DNA from: Rhizobium tumorigenes
Lineage (GTDB): Bacteria > Pseudomonadota > Alphaproteobacteria > Rhizobiales > Rhizobiaceae
Assembly (NCBI RefSeq): GCF_003240565.2
Contig: NZ_CP117257.1
Location: 1 to 64,000 of the forward strand
Reading direction: 5' to 3'
Length of the DNA stretch: 64,000 bases
Shown: piece after piece, positions 36,886 to 44,891 of the stretch
Layout of the letters: the number at the start of each line of letters is the position of its first letter
Numbering within the stretch: the first letter of the stretch is position 1
The notes under the pieces: model-generated
The model's input: only the letters and a program-made list of their open reading frames with translations
The model's database searches: none
Told to the model about the DNA's origin: nothing
Position numbers and translations under genes: made by a program

Positions 36886-37960
36886 AACAGAACACCCACA
36901 AATTATTGCTGTCGATCTTTTCTGCGGGGTCGGAGGGCTGACGTACGGGCTGCAGTCCGCCGGGGTATCCGTTAGGCTGGGTGTTGACATCGACCCAGAC
37001 TGCGCGCACCCGATCGAGAAAAACTCGAAAGCGGTATTCTTACAGGCCGACGTCGCGTCGCTCGATCCCAATATCGTAGCAGGCGTCTTTGAAGGCGCTA
37101 AGGTAAGTCTCCTTGCAGGATGCGCGCCTTGTCAGCCTTTCTCCACCTACTCTCGAGCTGCAAAACAGAAACACGGTGACGCGGCGGGAGATAACCGCAG
37201 CAAGGACTGGCGCCTTGTCGAGCATTTCGGCAATCTTATCGAGCAGGTCCAACCCGACCTGGTGACGATGGAAAACGTACCGCCTTTGGCGCAGCAGCCA
37301 ATCTTCGATCTGTTTCTAAAAAAACTAAAAGGTTATTGGGTCGACTGGCGCGTAGTCGAATGTCAAACAATTGGTCTGCCGCAAACCCGTAAGCGGCTTG
37401 TGCTTGTTGCCTCGCGACTTGGCCCCATAAACATTCCCGAATTCGAAAAACCACTCAGAACAGTCCAATCCGTGATCGGGGACCTTCCGGAATTGACCGC
37501 CGGCGGGCAAGATCCGAAGGATCCCCTGCACCGCGCGAGCAAGCTGAGCAGCGTGAATTTAAAAAGGATCCGTCATTCCGTACCGGGAGGCACGTGGCGC
37601 GACTGGCCTGAAGCTCTGCGATCGTCGTGTCACCTCAAGGAAACTGGCGCGACATATCCGTCCGTGTATGGGCGCATGAGATGGGACGCACCGGCGCCCA
37701 CGATAACGACCCAGTGTTTTGGATACGGCAATGGTCGGTTCGGACATCCGCAACAGGATCGCGCTATCAGCCTACGTGAGGCATCGATGCTTCAAGGATT
37801 CCCAAAAGGCTACTCTTTCTTGCCGGACGAAAAGAGCGCCAGCTTCGACAAGCTTGGAAGATTGATTGGGAATGCCGTTCCGGTAAAACTTGGAGAAGTA
37901 ATCGGTGAGCTGTTCTTCGAACACGTCGCGAAATACCGTTCGCCAGACACGAAGCACTGA
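36878..37960 (+). CDS. DNA (cytosine-5-)-methyltransferase
   Basis: This 360-residue C5 methylase has all the main motifs. Motif I is DLFCGVGGL (13-21). Motif IV is GCAPCQPFS (81-89, nucleophile C85). Motif VI is MENVPP (131-136), VIII is QTRKR (169-173), and X is LGRLIGNAVPVKLGEVI near the C-terminus. The target-recognition region lies between about 180 and 290; the target cannot be read from sequence. It would protect host DNA in an R-M-like system whose restriction component is not obvious. Confidence 0.95.
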   Translation: MRKTEHPQIIAVDLFCGVGGLTYGLQSAGVSVRLGVDIDPDCAHPIEKNSKAVFLQADVASLDPNIVAGVFEGAKVSLLAGCAPCQPFSTYSRAAKQKHGDAAGDNRSKDWRLVEHFGNLIEQVQPDLVTMENVPPLAQQPIFDLFLKKLKGYWVDWRVVECQTIGLPQTRKRLVLVASRLGPINIPEFEKPLRTVQSVIGDLPELTAGGQDPKDPLHRASKLSSVNLKRIRHSVPGGTWRDWPEALRSSCHLKETGATYPSVYGRMRWDAPAPTITTQCFGYGNGRFGHPQQDRAISLREASMLQGFPKGYSFLPDEKSASFDKLGRLIGNAVPVKLGEVIGELFFEHVAKYRSPDTKH

Positions 37961-38047
37961 TACCGAAGCAAATAGACCCGAACAGTCGCCAAGTTTGAAA
38001 CGCAATCAAATGTTATTCCTATTCCTTCAGAGCTTAAGGAATTGGCA

Positions 38048-38461
38048 ATGAGGACCGATCCAATGCGATCTGCACTGATGTCCAAGGTGAGGGGTAAAGA
38101 CACCCAGCCCGAATTGATCGTGCGTCGTAAACTGCATGAGCTCGGCGGACGCTTTCGCTTGCATAGAAGAGATCTGCCAGGAAGTCCTGACATCGTCATG
38201 CCGTCGAGAAACGTCGCCCTCTTCGTGCATGGGTGTTTCTGGCATCGGCACGAGAATTGCAAAATGGCCTCTATGCCGAAGACGCGTCAGGATTTTTGGC
38301 GTGAAAAGTTCGACGCCAATATGGCACGTGATCAACGAAACATGACCGATCTCGAACGCCTTGGATGGCGTGTGGAAGTGATCTGGGAATGCGAAACCAG
38401 GAAAAGAGAGGCGCTCTCTGGACGATTGAAGCATTTGCTCACGAATTCTTCAAAGTCCTGA
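38048..38461 (+). CDS. vsr: Vsr-type very short patch repair endonuclease
   Basis: This 137-residue protein nicks 5' of the T in T:G mismatches that arise when 5-methylcytosine deaminates, so it partners C5 methylases. Family motifs are MSKVRGKDTQPELIVRRKLHE, then the core DLPGSPDIVMPSRN (catalytic D48) and VHGCFWHRHENC, followed by FWREKFDANMARD and GWRVEVIWECE. It follows the methylase by 87 bp. The ATG at 38048 is preferred over an upstream TTG. Confidence 0.93.
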   Translation: MRTDPMRSALMSKVRGKDTQPELIVRRKLHELGGRFRLHRRDLPGSPDIVMPSRNVALFVHGCFWHRHENCKMASMPKTRQDFWREKFDANMARDQRNMTDLERLGWRVEVIWECETRKREALSGRLKHLLTNSSKS

Positions 38462-38618
38462 GCGGATCGCGGGCGAACGCAGACCGCATCTCTTACATCG
38501 ACATCGAAGGGTAGATTGTATGACATCGTACTGTCTGGATCTAGGAACACGGAGACAGCTCGGTAATTTCCTACGCTGTTGACTTATGCCCAGTCCGATC
38601 TCGCGGCTTCCGCATTTA

Positions 38619-39968
38619 TTAGAAAGGAAGTAGGTGATTGACCCAGGCCATTACCGCATTCGAGGCGAGGACGAGTGCTTCATAGATCTGATGCTGATTT
38701 GCCTTGTATGCATCGACCGCGGCATCCCCGATGATGCCCGATACCGCCGCACCCATCACGAAGCCTGGTCCGGTTTTGATGAACTGAGCGATGCGTCGAA
38801 ACAGCGAGGCCTTCTCGACGATATCGATAAGTTGTGGCGTAGGACTTTCGCTCTCCTGGCGGATTTCGGTGATGGCTGCCACAACGTCCTGGAATCGATC
38901 CTGAGGGATATGACGCTCGATCTCGAGTAATTCGGGCGGACGATTATGCCCCCTGTTAGCCGCGAATCTCATTTGCTGCCGTATTAGCACTTCGAGGCTA
39001 TCGAGGCGTTCGCGCATTTCGGATTTAAGTGCCTCGAGCTCGTTGCCGGGTCTGGCGGCTCCGGCTAGCGCGGCGGGGTCAAACGCGAGGTTGGAAAAGT
39101 TGGCATCCCTGAAATTGTTGCCTGCAGATCCACCTTGCACAGGGCCGGCAAAATCAAACTGAGGTTCGTCAGGTTGGTCATAGTCCTCCGGCCTTTCTTT
39201 CGGCGCCCACACGACCAGACCGTCCTTTTCAACCTCCTGTGTTGCCGCCTTGATTATATCTGCTGCCGCAAGATCCGAAAATTGATCGTGGAATTGTTCG
39301 CGCGCATCGTACGGTCCGCCCCAGATCCACTGGTAGCCGCCTTCGGCACTCTCGTAAGGGGTGCGAACTGCCGGATCCTCATAATGGTCGTGAAACCATT
39401 GAACCATTGCCTGGATTTTGCGGCCTCGTGCCAGCTTTCGAAACCGCGAGGGCGTATATCGAGAGTCCGCGATATAGTAGGAGCGCCGGTCGTCGTTCGA
39501 ACGCTGCGTTGGAGGGATGAGTTCTTCGTCTCCTTCCTCATCGAAGAAATCCGAGATATCTGGAAGAGGCTCCTCTACCGAGGAGATGCCGTCGTACTCT
39601 TCATTATCGTCTTCAACGGGCTGGCGTTGCGCTCCGTCGCCCACGGCGAAGGAGTTTCCCGCAAAGGAGGAGCCGGCGAAAGTCGCTGTACCTCCGAGGC
39701 GTGAAATGCCCGGCTCATCCGGTCCATCCGGTTCCGCTTCATCGAACGCATTGATACTGACTCGACGCTCAAACACGGCTGAGCCGAGGCCTAACCGCGC
39801 GAGCGTTTCCGGAGCGGTGTCGTCGGCAAAGCGGACTAGATAGCCGTACACTTCGCCATCGTTTCCGTCGATGGAATCAATTTCCCAGTCACTATCCTCA
39901 AGTAGTTCGACATCGACACCCCATTCGGCGGCTATTGCCGCAGCTTGTTCATCTTCCCGAAGTGCCAT
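38619..39968 (-). CDS. Hypothetical protein with GGYQWIWGGPYDA motif
   Basis: This protein has about 449 residues. An acidic N-terminal part is followed by a conserved-looking block (RGRKIQAMVQWFHDHYEDPA, then EGGYQWIWGGPYDAREQFHD) that I recall from many unnamed bacterial proteins. A helical region follows (ERLDSLEVLIRQQMRFAANRG), and a hydrophobic C-terminus (AQFIKTGPGFVMGAAVSGII). The start is uncertain; no candidate has a good ribosome binding site. The location between Vsr and the TIR-like gene suggests a defence or stress role, but this is context only. Confidence 0.65.
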   Translation of the reverse strand: MALREDEQAAAIAAEWGVDVELLEDSDWEIDSIDGNDGEVYGYLVRFADDTAPETLARLGLGSAVFERRVSINAFDEAEPDGPDEPGISRLGGTATFAGSSFAGNSFAVGDGAQRQPVEDDNEEYDGISSVEEPLPDISDFFDEEGDEELIPPTQRSNDDRRSYYIADSRYTPSRFRKLARGRKIQAMVQWFHDHYEDPAVRTPYESAEGGYQWIWGGPYDAREQFHDQFSDLAAADIIKAATQEVEKDGLVVWAPKERPEDYDQPDEPQFDFAGPVQGGSAGNNFRDANFSNLAFDPAALAGAARPGNELEALKSEMRERLDSLEVLIRQQMRFAANRGHNRPPELLEIERHIPQDRFQDVVAAITEIRQESESPTPQLIDIVEKASLFRRIAQFIKTGPGFVMGAAVSGIIGDAAVDAYKANQHQIYEALVLASNAVMAWVNHLLPF

Positions 39969-40277
39969 GTCATTCTCACTGATCCTGTCCGGGGCAAGCC
40001 TGCCACCGACTCGTTTCATAGAAATTGAAAGAGAGATCGGCTGCAAGGTCTTGGAAAGCTAAAGGGGCGAGCTCTCCTGATTTTCCAAGTAATTGTAAGC
40101 GGTTCGGCAATTTTATGCGCGCGATCGATCATCAATTTCACTTAAGTGACCGCCTGTCTTGGGTTTCGTAAAGGATAATTGCCGTGTTGCAGCAGGAAGC
40201 GCCCATCGTTCCTCCCAGATAGACCAATAATTAAGTATGCGGATTGTAGAGGTTTGGCGGGAAATTTAGGATGGAAA
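39969..40277. other. Divergent intergenic region
   Basis: About 309 bp, AT-rich in its central part (TTTCCAAGTAATTGTAAGCG), which separates two divergent genes. No gene or clear operator is seen. It probably holds both promoters. Confidence 0.3.
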
Positions 40278-40589
40278 ATGGCTCACCTGTGGAACAAGTT
40301 CGAAAAATTTAGAAGAACGCCCCCGACCGAAGAACAGCTGGATTGGGCGGAACGTTTCGTGGTTTGCCTCGGGGTATTCTGGATCTTCTTTACGGTTGTC
40401 CTGTCGGTTATCCGTTGGCAGCAAATTACCGCTTGGGATCTCCTCGGGAACACGGTTGGGATAGTCACGGGCCTTGGGTTCTGGTGCCGGCTCAAACCTC
40501 ATCAGATTGTATTGCAGCTCGTGTGTTTCACCCTGCTTCTATTGTTTCTCCTGATGAGTACAATGTTGCTGCCTCGAGTGCTTGCCTGA
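40278..40589 (+). CDS. Small membrane protein of unknown function
   Basis: This 103-residue protein has three hydrophobic helices (FVVCLGVFWIFFTVVLSVI, AWDLLGNTVGIVTGLGF and LVCFTLLLLFLLMSTMLL) after a short charged N-terminus (WNKFEKFRRTPPTEEQLDW). The ATG at 40278 has TTAGGATGGAAA just before it; a longer upstream frame is less likely. I do not recognise the family. In a defence island it could be a membrane effector or anchor; that is inference. Confidence 0.55.
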   Translation: MAHLWNKFEKFRRTPPTEEQLDWAERFVVCLGVFWIFFTVVLSVIRWQQITAWDLLGNTVGIVTGLGFWCRLKPHQIVLQLVCFTLLLLFLLMSTMLLPRVLA

Positions 40590-40620
40590 TCCAAGGTCGG
40601 CGGCGTCACTGTCGTTTGGC

Positions 40621-41517
40621 TCACTGCCACATCCTGTTGGGATCAAATTCCAGCTTGGCCGCCTTGAGCTCCTTTACAAGAGCGGTCTTCCATCCCTCGG
40701 CGGGATCCATATCGATGTAAACGATCCCAAATAGGTCAGACGGGATCTCGACATCACCTTTGCGTAATAGGCACACCCTCCCACGGCCCAGCTTTCCAGC
40801 AAAATAGCCGAGTTCGAAAATGACATTCTGGCGGGCACGCTGTCCTTGATTGCTCGCAATGGCGGCCGAGCCGACATCATCTGGTGTCAGAAGCACCACG
40901 GCGAATCCGATATCTTCGGCGCAGGCCTCGTATTTCTCGATAATTGTTCGACCTTGGTTCGGCTGCTCCTTTAGGATAGTGACCTCCAGTTTCAACTTCT
41001 CCAAAAATCTGGCCAAGCTCTGCAGGGCTCCCTCATCGTGACCGTGCACAATGAACACTTTGTTGGATTTCGACATGATCGGCCTCGGACTGTTCTCTGC
41101 GAAATTACGGGCATATGCCTCGTTTCCGGGTGCTATCGAGATTGTTCCGGTTTCCGAAACATCATTCATGGTGCCCGCCTCACTGGAGAGTCTTTTGAAG
41201 GCAGTCCGCTCCTTCTCACCGATATTTGTCATCCAACCGCTGCGGTAGATGCCGCCGGCGCGAGCAACTATCTCGGACTGCAATGATGTACCTTCAGGGG
41301 TACGTAACTCTGGATTTCCTAGCGCATATGTCGCCAAAGAAGTTGCACGCTCGGCCAAACCGGTCCCCTCTCCAGCGTCCGTATCAAGAAGATCCCACTC
41401 TAAACGCATGGCTTTGAAGCCGGCGTGGCCCTCTGCCTTCAGCATGTTAGCCGATGCAATCACCAGGCCTCTTGATGGGAAAGGAGGTATTTTCTGTATC
41501 TCGATTTCGTTCCCCAA
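40621..41517 (-). CDS. TIR-like nucleotide-binding protein (CAP12/Pycsar-type TIR fold)
   Basis: This 298-residue protein has a uniform N-terminal domain (about 1-140) and a C-terminal TIR-like domain from about 153. The TIR-like domain begins KVFIVHGHDEGALQSLARFL, then has NQGRTIIEKYEACAEDIGFAVVLLTPDDVG and RQNVIFELGYFAGKLGRGRV. This is the pattern of predicted nucleotide-binding/TIR effectors that degrade NAD+ in CBASS or Pycsar-like systems. No cyclase gene is seen nearby, so the trigger is unknown. GAGGGGGACATTTTG lies before the start. Confidence 0.88.
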   Translation of the reverse strand: MGNEIEIQKIPPFPSRGLVIASANMLKAEGHAGFKAMRLEWDLLDTDAGEGTGLAERATSLATYALGNPELRTPEGTSLQSEIVARAGGIYRSGWMTNIGEKERTAFKRLSSEAGTMNDVSETGTISIAPGNEAYARNFAENSPRPIMSKSNKVFIVHGHDEGALQSLARFLEKLKLEVTILKEQPNQGRTIIEKYEACAEDIGFAVVLLTPDDVGSAAIASNQGQRARQNVIFELGYFAGKLGRGRVCLLRKGDVEIPSDLFGIVYIDMDPAEGWKTALVKELKAAKLEFDPNRMWQ

Positions 41518-41627
41518 AATGTCCCCCTCTCATGAATAACAGCGGAGATCATCACATATATTCAGGGTATTGGTGTCAACTGCCCAACGGGCCGGGGGTT
41601 CGCATCCGTTCAAGGCGTTAAACATTC

Positions 41628-42131
41628 TTATTTTGGACGGCCAAATTTCTCCGGCCGGGCATGAAGCGGATCCACCCAGTGTACCTCGTTGGGCTTCTCG
41701 ACGGGATCGACGTCGGTGATGTTGACGACGACCGCATCATTATCCGACCGCACCAAAACGCATTCCAGGACATGATCAGGGTCGGCATTGATCTCTTGAT
41801 GAGGTACATAGGGCGGAACGAAGATAAAATCCCCTGGGCCAGCCTCGGCAACATATTCCAAGCGCGTTCCCCACCGCATGCGCGCTTTGCCGCGAATGAC
41901 GAAAATCACACTTTCAAGCGCGCCATGATGATGGACGCCTGTCTTTGCGTTCGGCTCGATCGATACAGTGCCGGCCCAGATTTTTTGGGCACCCACGCGC
42001 GCATGATTTATTGCCGCCTGTCTAAACATACCCGGCGTCTGAGTGGTATTCGGATCGAGTTGGTCGCCCTTTATCACGCGGACGCCGTCATGCTTCCAGC
42101 GTTCCGTATCGCCGCCATTCCGTTCGGTCAT
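41628..42131 (-). CDS. Cupin-domain protein
   Basis: This 167-residue cupin has the metal-binding motifs HHHGALESVIFVIRGKARMRW and PGDFIFVPPYVPHQEINADP. It starts at the ATG at 42131, where AGGAGG lies eight bases upstream. The substrate is unknown. It shares its strand with the MarR gene upstream, and the two are nearly contiguous (88-bp gap). Confidence 0.88.
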   Translation of the reverse strand: MTERNGGDTERWKHDGVRVIKGDQLDPNTTQTPGMFRQAAINHARVGAQKIWAGTVSIEPNAKTGVHHHGALESVIFVIRGKARMRWGTRLEYVAEAGPGDFIFVPPYVPHQEINADPDHVLECVLVRSDNDAVVVNITDVDPVEKPNEVHWVDPLHARPEKFGRPK

Positions 42132-42219
42132 CGAAATCCTCCTGAAAAGTTCAAACCATACCAAAGATCGAGAAATGTGCCTGCTGTGCCATGCTAAAAA
42201 ACTGGAGAGGATGAGGTTT

Positions 42220-42774
42220 TTATTCGTCAGTAGCGGCAAGAAGCGTCCCCGAGAGTTTGCGCAAGAGCCTTTCCAATTCGGCCCGTTCGTGACCGTTCAG
42301 TCCTTGCAGCATGTCTGCTTCGGCGGCCGCGTCCTTTCTGAAAGCCTGTTCGGCGCATCGCTTCCCCTCATCCGTCAATTCCACCGGGAGGCTGCGCCCG
42401 TCCTTTTCGGTTGAGGTCCGACGAACCAGTCCGGCGGTTTGAAGGCGATTGAGCCTATGGCTCATGCCACCCGATGATATCATCAAGGACCGGAACAGTT
42501 CCGTCGGACGTAACCGGTAGGGTGGACCTGAGCGCAACAGCGTGAACAGGACGTCGGCTTCCCCGCTATCAAGGCCGTGAGACTGAAAAATTCCGTCGAT
42601 TCTCGGACGGGAAGCAAGGGTTATCCATCGGGCGCGACCAAGAATAGCGATTCCCGATGTGTCCAAATCCGGCAGTTCCACCGCCCATTGCGCCCGAATT
42701 TCATCGATCGGGTCTTGATAGGCGGTGTCATTCGTTTCCGCCGCAGATTGTCTTGACATTAAGATATCTCGCAT
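42220..42774 (-). CDS. MarR-family transcriptional regulator
   Basis: This protein of about 184 residues has a winged HTH (RLRPTELFRSLMISSGGMSHRLNRLQTAGLVRRTSTEKDGRSLPVELT) framed by long helices. The start is ambiguous between ATG 42774 and ATG 42759. The perfect inverted repeat at 42777-42796 lies directly before it, so autorepression is likely. It may also control the cupin gene downstream. Confidence 0.88.
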   Translation of the reverse strand: MRDILMSRQSAAETNDTAYQDPIDEIRAQWAVELPDLDTSGIAILGRARWITLASRPRIDGIFQSHGLDSGEADVLFTLLRSGPPYRLRPTELFRSLMISSGGMSHRLNRLQTAGLVRRTSTEKDGRSLPVELTDEGKRCAEQAFRKDAAAEADMLQGLNGHERAELERLLRKLSGTLLAATDE

Positions 42775-42776
42775 GT

Positions 42777-42796
42777 TTATCTTTGCGTGAAGATAA
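42777..42796. promoter_or_regulatory. Operator-like inverted repeat upstream of marR gene
   Basis: TTATCTT (42777-42783), a 6-nt spacer TGCGTG, and AAGATAA (42790-42796). The TATCTT-spacer-AAGATA form is common for MarR-family operators. A nearby palindrome AGATATCT lies at 42762-42769. Confidence 0.6.
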
Positions 42797-42834
42797 CTGC
42801 TTGGGTGCATGAGCACAAGAGGACGGCTAATTGG

Positions 42835-43766
42835 CTGCCTCAAAAAGAGGTGGGTGATTTCAACAGGTTATGATTCCTTCGGATTTGCAAAGATTCGATG
42901 GAGTTCACGATGGCCTGGACTGAAATCACCCGTCGGCAATATGCCCGGCGAACGGCTCGCTATGCAAGTGACATGACGGATCGGGAATGGGAACTGGTTG
43001 CGCCTTTTTTGCCGATGCCCCGCCGCTTGGGTCGACCTCGCACCACTGATTTGCGCGAGGTCGTAAATGCTCTGCTTTACATCGCCACCACCGGTTGCCA
43101 GTGGCGGATGCTGCCGAAGGATTTTCCGCCCTGTTCAACGGTCCAGCGCTATTTTTATGAATGGCGGGCACTGGGACTTTGGACACGCATCAACCATCAT
43201 CTCGTGATGGAGGCACGCGAGTTGGAGGGCAGAGAGGCAAGTCCGACGGCTGGTGTGATCGATAGTCAGAGCGTGAAAACTACGGAAAGCGGTGGCATAC
43301 GAGGCTATGATGCAGGTAAGAAGACGAAAGGGAGAAAGCGCCATATCATCGTCGATACGCTTGGCCTGATGGTCGGTCTCATGGTGCACAGCGCCGACAT
43401 CCAGGATCGCGATGGTGCTCCTGATCTTCTGAAATCCATCCGCCACAGGTGGCCATGGTTGCTGCATGTCTTCGCTGATGGCGGCTATGCAGGCGATAAG
43501 TTGAAGCGGCGATTGAAGAAGATCGGACGCTGGACGGTCGAGATCATCAAGCGCTCGGACAAAGCGAAAGGCTTTGAAGTTCTGCCACGACGCTGGGTCG
43601 TCGAGCGGACCTTCGCGTGGCTTGGCAGATGCCGCAGGCTAGCAAAGGACGTCGAAAAATCCATCGCCTCCTCAGAGGCATGGATTATGATCGCCCACAT
43701 TCGCCTGATAACCCGGCGGCTCGCAAGGTATCGATATCATTGAAGCCTTTTCGAGTCCGACTCTAA
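42835..43766. mobile_element. IS5-family insertion sequence
   Basis: One transposase gene is flanked by imperfect ends. The left (near 42835) has TGCCTCAAAAAGAGG. The right, read inward on the minus strand near 43766, has GGACTCGAAAAGGC. The length of about 930 bp suits the family. The tips are approximate, and no target duplication was settled. Confidence 0.5.
42910..43743 (+). CDS. IS5-family transposase
   Basis: This 277-residue DDE transposase starts at MAWTEITRRQYARRTARYAS. It has a DUF4096-like N-terminal region (DREWELVAPFLPMPRRLGRPRTTDL) and the DDE core with AGVIDSQSVKTTESGG, VFADGGYAGDKLKR and the C-terminal WVVERTFAWLGRCRRL. The gene appears intact. It lies between the MarR regulator and an EamA transporter whose start is only 27 bp beyond. 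Confidence 0.93.
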   Translation: MAWTEITRRQYARRTARYASDMTDREWELVAPFLPMPRRLGRPRTTDLREVVNALLYIATTGCQWRMLPKDFPPCSTVQRYFYEWRALGLWTRINHHLVMEARELEGREASPTAGVIDSQSVKTTESGGIRGYDAGKKTKGRKRHIIVDTLGLMVGLMVHSADIQDRDGAPDLLKSIRHRWPWLLHVFADGGYAGDKLKRRLKKIGRWTVEIIKRSDKAKGFEVLPRRWVVERTFAWLGRCRRLAKDVEKSIASSEAWIMIAHIRLITRRLARYRYH

Positions 43767-43769
43767 GAA

Positions 43770-44711
43770 ATGAGGCAAGTTTGGACGCTTCTGGCATCGC
43801 CATTTCTGCTGCTTGTGGTCGCGGGCTTCCTCTTTGCGGCAAAAGTAATGGTGTCCAAAGCAGCCCTGGACGCCGGAGTTCAGCCGTTTCAACTCGGCGT
43901 AATCGGCAATCTCGGAGCGGGTGTGATTTTGTTTCCCTGGCTGCTGGGCTCGAAGACGAGCTTGCCATGCAGTCCCCGTCATCTTCTTCTCTATCTGCTG
44001 CTCGGCCTCATCAGCTTTGCACTTCCCGTCGTTTTGTCGCATCTCGTCGTTGCACGGGTAGGGCCTGCATACGGGGCGATGATCTATTGCCTCTCACCGC
44101 TGTTGACGATGACGCTTGCCGTCGCTCTGCGCCTGGAAAAAATCTACTTTCTCCGCTCTTTCGGGATCATTCTTGGCTTTGTAGGCATGATCGCGCTCGT
44201 TCAGCAGCAACTGTTGCAAATCGATATGAGTCAGCACTTTTGGGTCATATCGGGTTTGGCTATCCCCGTCTGTGCGGCGTTCGGCAACATCATGCGGTCG
44301 GCCTATTGGCCTCGCGGGACGTCCGCACTGGCATTTTCTTGTGCCACGCTGGTCGTTTCAAGCGCAATGCTTGGCGTCGCCGCGCCGTTTTTCGAATCTC
44401 CAGCAAACTGGCACTTCGCCGATGCATCTATAGCGTTTTGGTTGCTGGCATTTATCTGCGTTTCGGCAATTTCCTATCTCGCTAATTTTCGACTTCAGGA
44501 ACTGGCCGGTCCGGTCGTCTTCAGCCAGATTGGCTACTGGGGTACGGGCTTCGGTATCCTTCTTGCCGCAACGTTATTTGAAGACGTGCTAACCACGCTG
44601 TCCTTCATAGGAATGGGATGCATAGTTTCCGGTTCAGCGCTGGCTAGGAGGCGTGCGCGTGAAGAGCCCGCCGTGATCCCGGGGTCGGTCTACTCGAAAC
44701 CGCAGCCATAA
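43770..44711 (+). CDS. EamA/DMT-family transporter
   Basis: This 313-residue inner-membrane protein has ten hydrophobic segments in two EamA repeats (FLLLVVAGFLFAAKVMVSKA; LISFALPVVLSHLVVARVG; SPLLTMTLAVALRLEK near its motif; and SFIGMGCIVSGSALARRR at the end). It is probably an exporter of unknown substrate. The ATG has no ribosome binding site and lies beside the IS end, so the first helix or leader may have been altered by the insertion. Confidence 0.82.
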   Translation: MRQVWTLLASPFLLLVVAGFLFAAKVMVSKAALDAGVQPFQLGVIGNLGAGVILFPWLLGSKTSLPCSPRHLLLYLLLGLISFALPVVLSHLVVARVGPAYGAMIYCLSPLLTMTLAVALRLEKIYFLRSFGIILGFVGMIALVQQQLLQIDMSQHFWVISGLAIPVCAAFGNIMRSAYWPRGTSALAFSCATLVVSSAMLGVAAPFFESPANWHFADASIAFWLLAFICVSAISYLANFRLQELAGPVVFSQIGYWGTGFGILLAATLFEDVLTTLSFIGMGCIVSGSALARRRAREEPAVIPGSVYSKPQP

Positions 44712-44752
44712 TTGGAATGTGCTTTCAACGGTCGTAGAAAAAAGAGATCAAA

Positions 44753-44764
44753 ATTGTTATCAAT
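44753..44764. promoter_or_regulatory. Predicted GntR operator 1 (ATTGTTATCAAT)
   Basis: An exact match to the local consensus ATTGNTANCAAT, about 130 bp upstream of the dipeptide-type binding protein gene. The same site is found upstream of four other transcription units here. Confidence 0.7.
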
Positions 44765-44891
44765 ATTGCTCTCAAAAGAGGTAGCGTTCTCTTGCTGACT
44801 TCATCTTCGAAGCTCAGAGCGGGGTATGAACGAGGGCGGAAGATGCTTGTCTCGGCTCCCGACCACGTCCGACGCAACATCAGGAGACCTC

